Source: Diaminobutyricibacter sp049994905 (lineage in GTDB: Bacteria; Actinomycetota; Actinomycetes; Actinomycetales; Microbacteriaceae). Taken from it: 64,000 bases of DNA. Below are positions 44,019 to 52,358 of the stretch, in pieces. Position numbers and translations under genes: made by a program. The stretch is from assembly GCF_049994905.1 (NCBI RefSeq), contig NZ_CP188258.1, positions 1,984,001 through 2,048,000 of the forward strand, given 5' to 3'. Within the stretch, counting starts at the first letter, position 1. The number at the start of each line of letters is the position of its first letter. The notes beneath the pieces are model-generated. The model was not told the origin of the DNA. It was given only the letters and a program-made list of their open reading frames with translations, and did no database searches.

Positions 44019-46058
44019 TCAGCTGTCGAGTCCGCGCCGTTTCAGGAGCGGCTCGATCACCGCATCCCGGCCCCGGAAATCCCGGTACGCCTCGAGCGGA
44101 TCCTTCGAACCGCCGACCCCGAGAAGCCGCATACGGAAGCGGTCACCGTTGTCGCGTTTCAGTCCGCCGTTCTCCTTGAACCATTCGACCGTATCGGCGT
44201 CGAGCACCTCGCTCCAGATGTAGGAGTAGTACCCCGCGTCGTAGCCGCCCGAGAAGGTGTGCGCGAAGTAGGTGCTGGCATAACGTGTCGGGACGGCGGG
44301 GTTGTCGAGTCCGACGCGAGCGAGCGCATCAGCTTCGAACGCCGAGACGTCAGCGACGGAGGCGTCGGCCGTGATCGTGTGCCAGGCCTGGTCGAGGAGG
44401 GCGGCAGCAAGGTATTCACTCGTCTTGAAGCCTTCGTTGAACGACGACGAGGCATTCAGTTTGTCCACCAGCTCGTCGGGCATCCGCTCGCCGGTCTCGT
44501 GGTGGACGGCGTAATTCTCGAGGATCTCGGGCCAGAGCATCCACATTTCGTTCACCTGGCTCGGGAACTCGACGAAGTCGCGGAAGACGTTCGTGCCGGC
44601 GAACTTCGGGTAGGTGACGCGGGCGAACAGGCCGTGCAGGGCGTGACCGAACTCGTGGAAAAGGGTGTTGGTCTCGTCGTAGGTGAGAAGGGTGGGCTCA
44701 CCGGCTGCCGGCTTCGGCACGTTCAGGTTGTTGACGACGACGGTCGGGTTGCCGAGCAGGGCGGACTGCGAGATGAGGGGATTCATCCATGCGCCGCCGC
44801 GCTTGGAGTCGCGGGTGTAGAGGTCGAGAATGTACAGGCCGAGGGGGGAGCCGTCTTCGTTCGTGACCTCGAAGACCCGCGCATCCGGGTGGTAGGCGAC
44901 AAGGTCGGCGCGCTCGGCGAAGGTGATGCCGTACAGTCGCGTCGCTGCGTAGAACACGCCGTCGCGCAGCACGCGTTCGGCTTCGAAGTATGGCCGCATC
45001 GCAGCGACGTCCACGTTGTATTTCGCCTGTCGCACCTTCTCGGTATAGAAGGCCCAGTCCCAGCTCTTGAGGGCGTCACCGTCACCGATCTGCTGCTGAA
45101 GGTCCGCCTGTTCGGCGCGCGCGTTGCGCGCCGCCGCGGGGGCCAGGCGGCCCAGCATGTCGGCGACGGCCTGCGGGTTCTTGGCCGTCTCGTCGGCCGT
45201 CACATACGCTGCGTGGGTGTCGAAGCCCAGGAGGCGGGCACGCTCGGCCCGCAGTCTGGTGATCTCGAGCACCAGGTTGCGATTGTCATTGTCGCCACCG
45301 CGGATGCCGCGCGAACGCGACGCAGTCATGATGCGCTCACGAAGCCCCCGGCTCGTGAGCCCGGCAAGGAACGGATGCCCGGTCGGGAGCACGAGCGTGA
45401 TGACGAATTTACCATCGAGCCCTCGTTCACGTGCGGCCTCCGCTGCTGCCGAGATCTCGCCTTCTGCGAGGCCGTCGAGTTCAGAGGCATCATCCACGAC
45501 GACGGCGAGGTCGTTCGTGTCGGCGAGCAGGTTCTTCTCGAAGCGGGTCGTGAGGGTGGACAGTCGCTGGTTGTACTCTGTGAGTTTCTCTTTGTCCTCG
45601 TCGCTCAGACCGGCGCCGGCCAACGTGAACTCCGTGAAGTACCGGTGCACGAGGTAGGTCGACTCGTCGTCGAGGCCGAGCGTGTCGAGTTGATCGTGGA
45701 GCGCCTTGATCCGAGCGTAGAGCGCAGGGTCGAGCTTGATCGCGTCGTCATGGGCAGCGAAGAGGGGAGCGATCTCCTCTTCGAGCGCGTTCGTGGTGTC
45801 GTTGCTGTCGGAGGAGCTCTTGTTGTAGAAAGCCTCGGCTACGCGCTGGAGGATCTGGCCGCCCTTCTCGAGCGGAATCATCGTGTTCTCGAAGGTCGGC
45901 GGGTCCGACTGCGCGGTGACCGCCCTGACTTCGGCCAAGTGCTCCTCGAATCCCCGCTCGAATGCCGGACGGTAGTGCTCGTCACGGATCTCCGCGAACG
46001 GCGGTAACTGGTAGGGGAGGGTGCTCGGTGCGAAGAAAGGGTTGGTCGATTCTGCCAT
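44019..46058 (-). CDS. dcp: peptidyl-dipeptidase, M3 family
   Basis: A 679-residue zinc metallopeptidase of the M3 family that removes C-terminal dipeptides from peptides. The zinc site HEFGHALHG (about residues 468-476) lies in NTLFHEFGHALHGLFARVTY, with the second ligand Glu in the following EFPSQVNEMW. N-terminal MAESTNPFFAPSTLPYQLPPFAEI is the usual Dcp start. There is no signal peptide, so it works in the cytosol. It is divergent from the HTH regulator, with a six-copy operator array in the gap. Confidence 0.95.
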   Translation of the reverse strand: MAESTNPFFAPSTLPYQLPPFAEIRDEHYRPAFERGFEEHLAEVRAVTAQSDPPTFENTMIPLEKGGQILQRVAEAFYNKSSSDSNDTTNALEEEIAPLFAAHDDAIKLDPALYARIKALHDQLDTLGLDDESTYLVHRYFTEFTLAGAGLSDEDKEKLTEYNQRLSTLTTRFEKNLLADTNDLAVVVDDASELDGLAEGEISAAAEAARERGLDGKFVITLVLPTGHPFLAGLTSRGLRERIMTASRSRGIRGGDNDNRNLVLEITRLRAERARLLGFDTHAAYVTADETAKNPQAVADMLGRLAPAAARNARAEQADLQQQIGDGDALKSWDWAFYTEKVRQAKYNVDVAAMRPYFEAERVLRDGVFYAATRLYGITFAERADLVAYHPDARVFEVTNEDGSPLGLYILDLYTRDSKRGGAWMNPLISQSALLGNPTVVVNNLNVPKPAAGEPTLLTYDETNTLFHEFGHALHGLFARVTYPKFAGTNVFRDFVEFPSQVNEMWMLWPEILENYAVHHETGERMPDELVDKLNASSSFNEGFKTSEYLAAALLDQAWHTITADASVADVSAFEADALARVGLDNPAVPTRYASTYFAHTFSGGYDAGYYSYIWSEVLDADTVEWFKENGGLKRDNGDRFRMRLLGVGGSKDPLEAYRDFRGRDAVIEPLLKRRGLDS

Positions 46059-46090
46059 TGCCCCAGCCTAGGACCGCGGGCGATTGCGCT

Positions 46091-46166
46091 GTGCAAACCT
46101 TTCATTGCAAACTATCCATTGCAAATGAATGATTGCAAAGAAACACTTGCAAAGAAAGCTTTGCAT
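46091..46166 (+). promoter_or_regulatory. six-copy 14-bp TTGCAAA operator array
   Basis: The core TTGCAAA begins at 46105, 46119, 46133 and 46147. Degenerate copies start at 46091 (GTGCAAA) and 46161 (TTGCATC). All six are spaced by exactly 14 bp. The array fills the gap between dcp and the HTH gene and ends 16 bases before its ATG, so it covers the likely promoter. It is the probable binding array of the HTH protein for autoregulation, and perhaps of dcp. Confidence 0.8.
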
Positions 46167-46181
46167 CGCTAATCTGGAGCC

Positions 46182-46799
46182 ATGAGCGATTCAGGCGAGA
46201 ACCCGAAGCCGGCCGGCGGACGCTACCCGCCCCTCAGCATCGACGCGCTGCGTGCACTCGCGCATCCGCTCCGGGTCCAGATCATGAACGAGCTCTCCGA
46301 TTTCGGACCGCTGACGGCGAGCGGCCTCGCGTCCCGCCTCGGGGAGTCGAGCGGAGCAACCAGCTACCACCTGCGCCAGCTGGCCAAACACAACATCATC
46401 CGCGAGGTCGAAGGCAAAGGCTCTGCCCGTGAACGATGGTGGGAGATCATGCCCGGCGGAGTCTCCATCGGGTCGCCCGAGACGTTCGAGACCAGGGCGG
46501 GCCGTGAGGCGACGGAACTCATCTCGCGCGAATGGCAGCTCAACAACGAACGGCGGCTGTCGGCGTTCATGCGCTATGGTCTCGACACGTTCGGGATGCA
46601 CTGGGTGGAGTCCTCGCTGCTGTCAACCGCCCACCTCAAGCTCACCCCCGAACAGCTCAAGGCGTTCGGCGAGGAATACCAGCAGATTCTGGCGGCACTA
46701 ACCGCGAAGTACAGAGAACAGGAGACGCCCGGCGCCCGCCGTACGCAGATCCAGTTCAACGCCTTCCCGCTGATCGACGAAGCGAGTGACGACGCATGA
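46182..46799 (+). CDS. winged-helix (ArsR/HTH_20) regulator
   Basis: A 205-residue regulator. A winged helix spans about residues 15-85: SIDALRALAHPLRVQIMNEL, LTASGLASRLGESSGATSYHLRQLAKHNIIREVEG. The remainder is helical (GREATELISREWQLNNERRLSAF) and probably dimerises or senses a ligand. ATG at 46182 with TCTGGAGCC upstream. The four-base ATGA overlap with the MFS gene shows translational coupling. The iteron array in front supports autoregulation, with the exporter as co-regulated cargo. Confidence 0.9.
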   Translation: MSDSGENPKPAGGRYPPLSIDALRALAHPLRVQIMNELSDFGPLTASGLASRLGESSGATSYHLRQLAKHNIIREVEGKGSARERWWEIMPGGVSIGSPETFETRAGREATELISREWQLNNERRLSAFMRYGLDTFGMHWVESSLLSTAHLKLTPEQLKAFGEEYQQILAALTAKYREQETPGARRTQIQFNAFPLIDEASDDA

Positions 46800-48076
46800 G
46801 CGCTCCTACCGTTCTGGACAAGCCGCGGCGCGCTCCGCTCAGCGCGGGGTTCAACCGGCTCTGGAGTGCCGCCATCGCGAGCAACCTGGCCGACGGACTC
46901 GGGCGCACGGCCGTTCCGCTGATCGCGACGACCCTGACGCGCGATCCTGCACTCATCGCGGGGCTCACCGCCGTCACCTACCTTCCGTGGCTGATCTTCG
47001 GTATCCCTGCCGGAATGCTTCTCGACCGCGTCGACCGGCGCATCGCGATGGCGGTAGCCAACACCCTCCGGTTCGCTGTCGCCGCTCTGCTGTCCGGCCT
47101 GATCGCGACCGACCAGCTCACCATCTGGTGGCTGTACGCGTGCGTACTGCTGTTCGGGATGGGCGAGACCGTCTTCGACAATGCCACGACCACCGTGGTG
47201 CCGAGCCTCGTCACGCGCGACCAGCTCGATCGGGCGAACGGCCGCATGCAGTCGGCTGAGATCGTCGTGCAGAACTTCATCGCGACGCCGATCGCAGGCT
47301 TTCTCTTCGCCGTCGCGATCGGCCTTCCGATCTGGCTGACGGGCAGCGGCTTCCTCATCGCAGGCCTCCTCGCCCTGGCTATCCCTGCGGCTGCCGCGCG
47401 TGGTTTCGCGTCCGGCCGTGCGGAAGACAGCGAAGGTAAGGCGCTGAGGCCGAGCTTCGGCGCCGTCGTCTCGTTCCTTATCCACCAGCGTTTCCTCCGG
47501 AACATGATCGTCGTCACCTCTATTACGGCGTCGGCCCTTGCGTTCGCACAGGGGAGCGTCGTGCTGCTCCTGCTGCAGACCTTCTCCGTGCCGGCGGCCG
47601 CGATCGGCGTCGTGACGGCTGCGGTAGGCGTGGGTGCACTTATCGGCGCGCTCACCTCGAGCATCTTCGTGAGCCGGTTCGGGCGGGGTCGCGTGATGTT
47701 CACCGCAGTCCTCGTCGGTGGAGTCGGCCTGCTCGGGGTGGGTCTGACCGCCAATCTCTTCGTGGCGATCGGCGCCTATGCGATCGGAGCATTCGGTGTC
47801 GCCGTCTGGAACGTGCCGTGGGGGGCCCTGCGCCAGGCCATTGTGCCGTCCGACATGCTCGGTCGCGCGATGGGAATCATCAGGACGATCGGCTGGGGAC
47901 TCACGCCGATCGCCACGATCCTGGGCGGCTTCGTCGCCCGGATCGACCTCAGGCTTCCGTTCGTGATCGGCGGCGGGGTCGTCGTCGTGCTCGCGCTCAT
48001 CGCGTCCCGACTCCTGTTGTCTGCCGGTACCCAGGTACCGCAACACGTGAACGAAACGGAAGGGGACGCATCATGA
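46796..48076 (+). CDS. MFS exporter (MefA/DHA3-like)
   Basis: A 426-residue polytopic membrane protein. The MFS_3 stretches are FNRLWSAAIASNLADGLGRT, LPWLIFGIPAGMLLDRVDRR and ATTTVVPSLVTRDQLDRANG. This is the macrolide/drug efflux type, proton-driven export. It is coupled to the HTH regulator by an ATGA overlap and to a small downstream gene by another, so all three form one operon. The substrate is unknown, but a drug or toxic metabolite sensed by the regulator is likely. Confidence 0.9.
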   Translation: MSAPTVLDKPRRAPLSAGFNRLWSAAIASNLADGLGRTAVPLIATTLTRDPALIAGLTAVTYLPWLIFGIPAGMLLDRVDRRIAMAVANTLRFAVAALLSGLIATDQLTIWWLYACVLLFGMGETVFDNATTTVVPSLVTRDQLDRANGRMQSAEIVVQNFIATPIAGFLFAVAIGLPIWLTGSGFLIAGLLALAIPAAAARGFASGRAEDSEGKALRPSFGAVVSFLIHQRFLRNMIVVTSITASALAFAQGSVVLLLLQTFSVPAAAIGVVTAAVGVGALIGALTSSIFVSRFGRGRVMFTAVLVGGVGLLGVGLTANLFVAIGAYAIGAFGVAVWNVPWGALRQAIVPSDMLGRAMGIIRTIGWGLTPIATILGGFVARIDLRLPFVIGGGVVVVLALIASRLLLSAGTQVPQHVNETEGDAS

Positions 48077-48285
48077 CCGTCATCCCGTACTCCAGGACCA
48101 CACACCACCGGTCGACCACTCCGACCCGGGTCGACCGTGCACTGATCAGTGCCGGGACCGCCATCGCAGCATGGGGCGCCCACAGGGCCGCACGCCGCGC
48201 CATCGCCGGCTACGCCGACCAGACGGCCGTGTTCGAGGGCCTCCGTGAGAGGGCGGCACGCGACCTGCCGATGCTGCCCCGCTAG
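48073..48285 (+). CDS. small basic protein of the exporter operon
   Basis: A 70-residue protein (MTVIPYSRTTHHRSTTPTRV) starting at an ATG that overlaps the MFS stop by four bases (ATGA). One moderately hydrophobic segment (ALISAGTAIAAWGAHRAARRAI) is followed by a charged helix (GLRERAARDLPMLPR). The pattern is like short accessory proteins in actinobacterial operons. Translational coupling is the main reason to accept it. It ends three bases before the stop of the convergent gene. Confidence 0.7.
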   Translation: MTVIPYSRTTHHRSTTPTRVDRALISAGTAIAAWGAHRAARRAIAGYADQTAVFEGLRERAARDLPMLPR

Positions 48286-48288
48286 AGC

Positions 48289-48555
48289 TCAGTCTTCGTC
48301 GAACTCGTCGGGTTCGTGGTCGACAGGCTGGGTGATCGTTGCAGAATCCTCGGTCGCGTTGTAGCGGATCACCGTGCCGTCATCGAGCTCGACGACCGGC
48401 CTGCCTTCGAGCCAGGTCAGCGTCCAGCGCCACGTGACCGTGTCGACATCAAGCGCGACCAGCTCTTCTTCAACCGTGGAAACGGCGTAGGCGACCACTT
48501 CAGGAAGCGACTCCGGAGCGTCTCCGCCGACCGGCCAGCGCGTGCCGAGTTGCAT
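48289..48555 (-). CDS. small acidic hypothetical protein
   Basis: An 88-residue protein starting MQLGTRWPVGGDAPESLPEV. It is β-strand rich (VDTVTWRWTLTWLEGRPVVELDDGTVIRYN) and ends in an acidic tail (HEPDEFDED). The ATG at 48555 lies two bases after the stop of the GNAT gene upstream on the same strand, so it is translated from the same message. No family is recognised. It may be an RNA- or protein-binding accessory of the GNAT/valS operon. Confidence 0.7.
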   Translation of the reverse strand: MQLGTRWPVGGDAPESLPEVVAYAVSTVEEELVALDVDTVTWRWTLTWLEGRPVVELDDGTVIRYNATEDSATITQPVDHEPDEFDED

Positions 48556-48557
48556 GG

Positions 48558-49016
48558 CTACAGCGCGATCTCGTAGGTCACCCACGGTGTGCGGGTGCCC
48601 AGCTCCTCATAGAGGCGGATGGCCGTCTCGTTGTCGGGCGCGGTGATCCACTGCACGACGCCGAGCTTGCGCTCCTGGGCGATTCCGCGCACGGCCTCGA
48701 TGAGCGCCTTGCCTGCTCCGTGGCCCCGCGACGGCTCATCGACATAGAGGTCGTCGAGGAACAGGCCGCGATCGGTCTCGAGCGGCCGGGCGAACTCCCT
48801 GAAATGTACGAGTCCGACCAGCTGGTTCTCTTCGCCGGCCTCGTCGTCGACCGCGACCAGCGCGTTCTCCTCATGCCCGGGGTCGATCAGCCAGCTCCAG
48901 ACGAGGAGTGCCTTCTCATCCGTGAGAGCGGTCTCGTAGAACGCGGCATACTTCTCGTACAGGCCGAGCCAAGCGAAGAAATCGCCGTCCGCGGCCGGTC
49001 GAACCGTTATCGACAT
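48558..49016 (-). CDS. GNAT N-acetyltransferase (paralogue A)
   Basis: A 152-residue GNAT fold protein. It has the N-terminal GDFFAWLGLYEKYAAFYETAL and the acetyl-CoA pocket segment SRGHGAGKALIEAVRGIAQE (R/Q-x-x-G-x-G/A), then VQWITAPDNETAIRLYEELG. It acetylates an unknown amine. It is clearly related to the next gene by sequence pattern (ALLVWSWLIDPGHE against AVLVWSWLTDPTHE), so the two arose by tandem duplication. About 110 bases separate them, with a hairpin next to the second. Confidence 0.88.
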   Translation of the reverse strand: MSITVRPAADGDFFAWLGLYEKYAAFYETALTDEKALLVWSWLIDPGHEENALVAVDDEAGEENQLVGLVHFREFARPLETDRGLFLDDLYVDEPSRGHGAGKALIEAVRGIAQERKLGVVQWITAPDNETAIRLYEELGTRTPWVTYEIAL

Positions 49017-49104
49017 TGGTGCCTCCTGTCGCCAAACCCCGCAGGCTGAGAGTCATTACTGCTCCCGACCCTATCGCGCACGCGCGCCCACGGTCGATGT
49101 TTGA

Positions 49105-49124
49105 GACGGTGAGGTTTCACCGTC
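49105..49124 (-). terminator. short hairpin downstream of the valS-GNAT pair
   Basis: GACGGTGA (49105-49112) and TCACCGTC (49117-49124) form a perfect 8-bp stem with a four-base loop. It starts two bases after the second GNAT stop on the minus strand. It is probably a terminator that separates the valS-linked GNAT from the downstream GNAT. Confidence 0.6.
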
Positions 49125-49126
49125 GG

Positions 49127-49573
49127 TCACGGTACGAGGTCGTAGGTGACCCAATCCGTCTTTTGCGCGACGCGATCGTACACCCGCTGTGCAGCGTCGT
49201 TGTCGGCCGCGGTGATCCATCGCACGACGGACAGTCCCTCGTCTCGGGCGCGCACCTTGAGCGACTCGAGAATGGCCGTGGCCGCGCCCTCGCCGCGCGC
49301 ATCCGGAGTGACGAACAGGTCGTCGAGGAAGAGCCCGCGGCTGCCGGCGAGCGGCCTGGCGAACACGCGCACGTGGGCGAGCCCGATCGGGTCGCCTGCG
49401 TCGTTCAGTGCGAAATAGGCCTCGAGCTCGTGTGTGGGATCGGTCAGCCAGCTCCACACCAGCACGGCCTTCTCGTCGGTCAGCGGCGTTTCGTAGAACT
49501 CGCCGTATCCGCTGTACAGGTCAAGCCAGGTGAAGAACTCACCGTCGTCGACGCGACGAACGGTCGTTGTCAT
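49127..49573 (-). CDS. GNAT N-acetyltransferase (paralogue B)
   Basis: A 148-residue GNAT protein (MTTTVRRVDDGEFFTWLDLYSGYGEFYETPL). The acetyl-CoA segment is ARGEGAATAILESLKVRARDE, then VVRWITAADNDAAQRVYDRVA. It is a tandem paralogue of the gene at 48558. Its ATG overlaps the valS stop by four bases, so it is translated from the valS message. The link to a tRNA synthetase could mean acetylation of an aminoacyl-adenylate or similar by-product; this is inference. Confidence 0.88.
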   Translation of the reverse strand: MTTTVRRVDDGEFFTWLDLYSGYGEFYETPLTDEKAVLVWSWLTDPTHELEAYFALNDAGDPIGLAHVRVFARPLAGSRGLFLDDLFVTPDARGEGAATAILESLKVRARDEGLSVVRWITAADNDAAQRVYDRVAQKTDWVTYDLVP

Positions 49574-52185
49574 CGGGACTCCTCGGTCTGGGGGACGGGC
49601 GCAAGCAGGATATCGGTCACCACCAGCGCATCATCGGATTCGAGCCGCAGGTCGGCGATTCGCCCCACCGCTTTCAGGTCGTCGGCGGCGAGACGGAGCG
49701 CTGCGATCGCGTCGTCGGGGCCTGCAACGACGGCGAGGTCGACGAGTGTCTTCTGCGACGCTTTCGCGTCGGTCTTCGCCCGGCGGATGCCCGTCAGGGC
49801 CTGGCTGGCGAACGACAGAACCGCGGACACATCGTCCCAGTCGCCGGTCAGCTCGGATGCCGTCGGCCAGGCCGCGTGGTGCACCGAACCTTCGTTGAAC
49901 CACGACCAGGACTCCTCTGTCGCGAAGGGCACGACAGGGGCGAACAGGCGGAGCAGGGTCGCGAGGGCGGTACGGAGGGCGACGACGGCAGAGACCTGCC
50001 CGGGGCCGGCTTCCGAGTACGCGCGCTCCTTGACCAGCTCGAGGTAGTCGTCGCAGAACGCCCAGAAGAAGGTCTCGGCCTGCTCGAGCGCCCGTGCGTG
50101 GTCGTACCCGTCGAGGGCATCCGTCGCCTCGGCCACAACGGTCGCGAGCTGCTGCAGCATGCTGCGGTCGAGCGGCTGGGTCACGAGGTCCAGGTGCGCG
50201 GATGCAGGTGCCTCGAAGCCGAGGATGAACTTGGCCGCATTCAGGATCTTGATCGCAAGGCGGCGACCGATCTTGATCTGGGTCGGGTTCTGGGGATCGA
50301 AGGCCGCGTCGGTTCCCAGGCGGCTCGATGCAGCCCAGTAGCGCACCGCATCCGAACCGTGCTGTTCGAGGATGTCGACCGGCGTCACGACGTTGCCCTT
50401 CGACTTCGACATCTTCTTGCGGTCGGGGTCGACGATGAAGCCGGAGATCGCCGCGTGCGCCCACGGAGCGACCCCGTGTTCGAGCTGCGATCGGAGCACG
50501 GTCGAGAACAGCCAGGTGCGGATGATGTCCTGCGCCTGCGGTCGCAGGTCGAACGGGTAGACGGCCCGGAAGAGCTCGTCGTCGCGCATCCACCCGCCGG
50601 CCAGCTGCGGGGTGAGGGACGACGTCATCCAGGTGTCCATGACGTCGTGCTCGCCGATGAAACCGCCGGGCTGGTTGCGCTGGGTCTCGTCGAAGCCCGG
50701 GGCGGCATCCGACGACGGATCGACGGGAAGGCTCTCCACCGATGGGAGGATCGGCTGGTCGAACACCGGGTTGCCGTCCGCATCGAGGGGATACCAGATC
50801 GGGATGGGCACACCGAAGAAGCGCTGGCGCGAAATGAGCCAGTCGCCGGAGAGGCCGCCCACCCAGTTCTCGTAGCGCACGCGCATGAAGTCGGGATGCC
50901 AGTCGAGGCCCCGCCCGAGTTCGATCAGCCGGGCTCGCAGCTCCTCGTCGCGCGCACCGTTCTTCACGTACCACTGGCGGGTCGAGACGATCTCGAGCGG
51001 CTTGTCGCCCTTCTCGAAGAACTTGACGGGGTGCGTGATCTGGCGTGGGTCGCCGATGAGGTCCCCGGACTCGTTCAGGAGTTCGACGACGGCCTGCTTG
51101 GCCGAGAAGATCGTCTTGCCGGCCAGCTCGGCGTACGCCGCCCTGCCCGCGTCGGTGGTGATCGCATACGGAGCTTCGGAGACGATGCGGCCGTCGAAAC
51201 CGATGATCGCGCGGTTCGGAAGGTCGAGTTCGCGCCACCACACCACATCCGTGATGTCGCCGAAGGTGCAGATCATGGCGATGCCGGTGCCCTTGTCGGG
51301 CTGAGCGAGATGATGGGCGAGCACGGGGACCTCGACGCCGAACACCGGGGTGGTGACGGTGGTGCCGAACATGGCCTGGTAGCGCTCGTCATCGGGATGC
51401 GCGACCAGGGCCACACACGCCGGGAGCAGTTCGGGCCGGGTGGTCTCGATGAACACCGGGCCGTCTGCTCCGTGGAAGGAGACGCGGTGGTAGGTGCCGG
51501 GCTGCTCCCGGTCTTCGAGCTCGGCCTGGGCGACCGCCGTGCGGAACGTCACATCCCAGAGGGTCGGCGCCATCGCCTGGTAGGCCTCACCGCGCTCGAT
51601 GTTGCGCAGGAAGGCGAGCTGCGAGGTGTGGAGCGCCTCGGTCCCGATGGTGCGGTAGGTCTGCGACCAGTCGACCGACAGGCCCAGGGAGCGCCAGAGC
51701 GCCTCGAATTGCTTCTCGTCCTCGACGGTGAGCCGCTCGCAGAGCTCGATGAAGTTGCGGCGGGAGACCGGCAGCTGGTCGGCCGCCTTGGAGCTCTTGT
51801 TGTCGCCGCCCTCGAACGGCGGGGTGAAGGCCGGGTCGTAGGGGAGAGACGGGTCGCAGCGGACTCCGTAGTAGTTCTGCACGCGGCGTTCGGTCGGCAG
51901 GCCGTTGTCGTCCCAGCCCATCGGGTAGAAGACGTGCTGGCCGCGCATGCGGTGATAGCGGGCGACGATGTCGGTGTGCGTGTAGCTGAACACGTGGCCG
52001 ATATGCAGCGAGCCCGACGCGGTCGGCGGCGGGGTGTCGATGGAGTAGATGCACTCACGGTCGGTCGCGGCGAGGGCGTTCGCGCGGTCGAAGAGGTATG
52101 CACCGTCGGACTGCCAGCGGCCGCCCCACTTCGCTTCGAGCCCCTCGAGGGCGGGCTTGTCTGGCACAGGATTGACGGCGCTCAT
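49570..52185 (-). CDS. valS: valyl-tRNA synthetase
   Basis: An 871-residue class I synthetase that charges tRNA-Val. The HIGH motif is GSLHIGHVFSYTHTD at about residues 57-71; KMSKSKGNVVTPVDIL lies at about 590. The CP1 editing domain carries the conserved KPLEIVSTRQWYVKNG region. The C-terminal anticodon domain is complete, without a long coiled-coil tail, as in actinobacterial ValS of the short kind. ATG at 52185. No T-box is seen upstream. Confidence 0.97.
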   Translation of the reverse strand: MSAVNPVPDKPALEGLEAKWGGRWQSDGAYLFDRANALAATDRECIYSIDTPPPTASGSLHIGHVFSYTHTDIVARYHRMRGQHVFYPMGWDDNGLPTERRVQNYYGVRCDPSLPYDPAFTPPFEGGDNKSSKAADQLPVSRRNFIELCERLTVEDEKQFEALWRSLGLSVDWSQTYRTIGTEALHTSQLAFLRNIERGEAYQAMAPTLWDVTFRTAVAQAELEDREQPGTYHRVSFHGADGPVFIETTRPELLPACVALVAHPDDERYQAMFGTTVTTPVFGVEVPVLAHHLAQPDKGTGIAMICTFGDITDVVWWRELDLPNRAIIGFDGRIVSEAPYAITTDAGRAAYAELAGKTIFSAKQAVVELLNESGDLIGDPRQITHPVKFFEKGDKPLEIVSTRQWYVKNGARDEELRARLIELGRGLDWHPDFMRVRYENWVGGLSGDWLISRQRFFGVPIPIWYPLDADGNPVFDQPILPSVESLPVDPSSDAAPGFDETQRNQPGGFIGEHDVMDTWMTSSLTPQLAGGWMRDDELFRAVYPFDLRPQAQDIIRTWLFSTVLRSQLEHGVAPWAHAAISGFIVDPDRKKMSKSKGNVVTPVDILEQHGSDAVRYWAASSRLGTDAAFDPQNPTQIKIGRRLAIKILNAAKFILGFEAPASAHLDLVTQPLDRSMLQQLATVVAEATDALDGYDHARALEQAETFFWAFCDDYLELVKERAYSEAGPGQVSAVVALRTALATLLRLFAPVVPFATEESWSWFNEGSVHHAAWPTASELTGDWDDVSAVLSFASQALTGIRRAKTDAKASQKTLVDLAVVAGPDDAIAALRLAADDLKAVGRIADLRLESDDALVVTDILLAPVPQTEESR

Positions 52186-52282
52186 GGTTCTCCGAATCGA
52201 TATATGCGGCACCGTGTCAATGGAGGGGTGCCTGAGTGTGCGGTGTTCCAAGGCTACCGGACACACGGAGCCTCGTACCGAA

Positions 52283-52342
52283 CGTGCCCGTTCCGGACGA
52301 CGGTGCGCTGCGAGGCAGGCACGCTCGCCCGGAACGGGCACG
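52283..52342. repeat. long-armed inverted repeat between MHS transporter and valS
   Basis: Arms cgtgcccgttccgg (52283-52296) and ccggaacgggcacg (52329-52342) are perfectly complementary over 14 bp around a 32-base loop. It lies 16 bases past the transporter stop and about 100 before valS. It may terminate the transporter transcript. Confidence 0.7.
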
Positions 52343-52358
52343 CTGGTGATCGGTCGGG

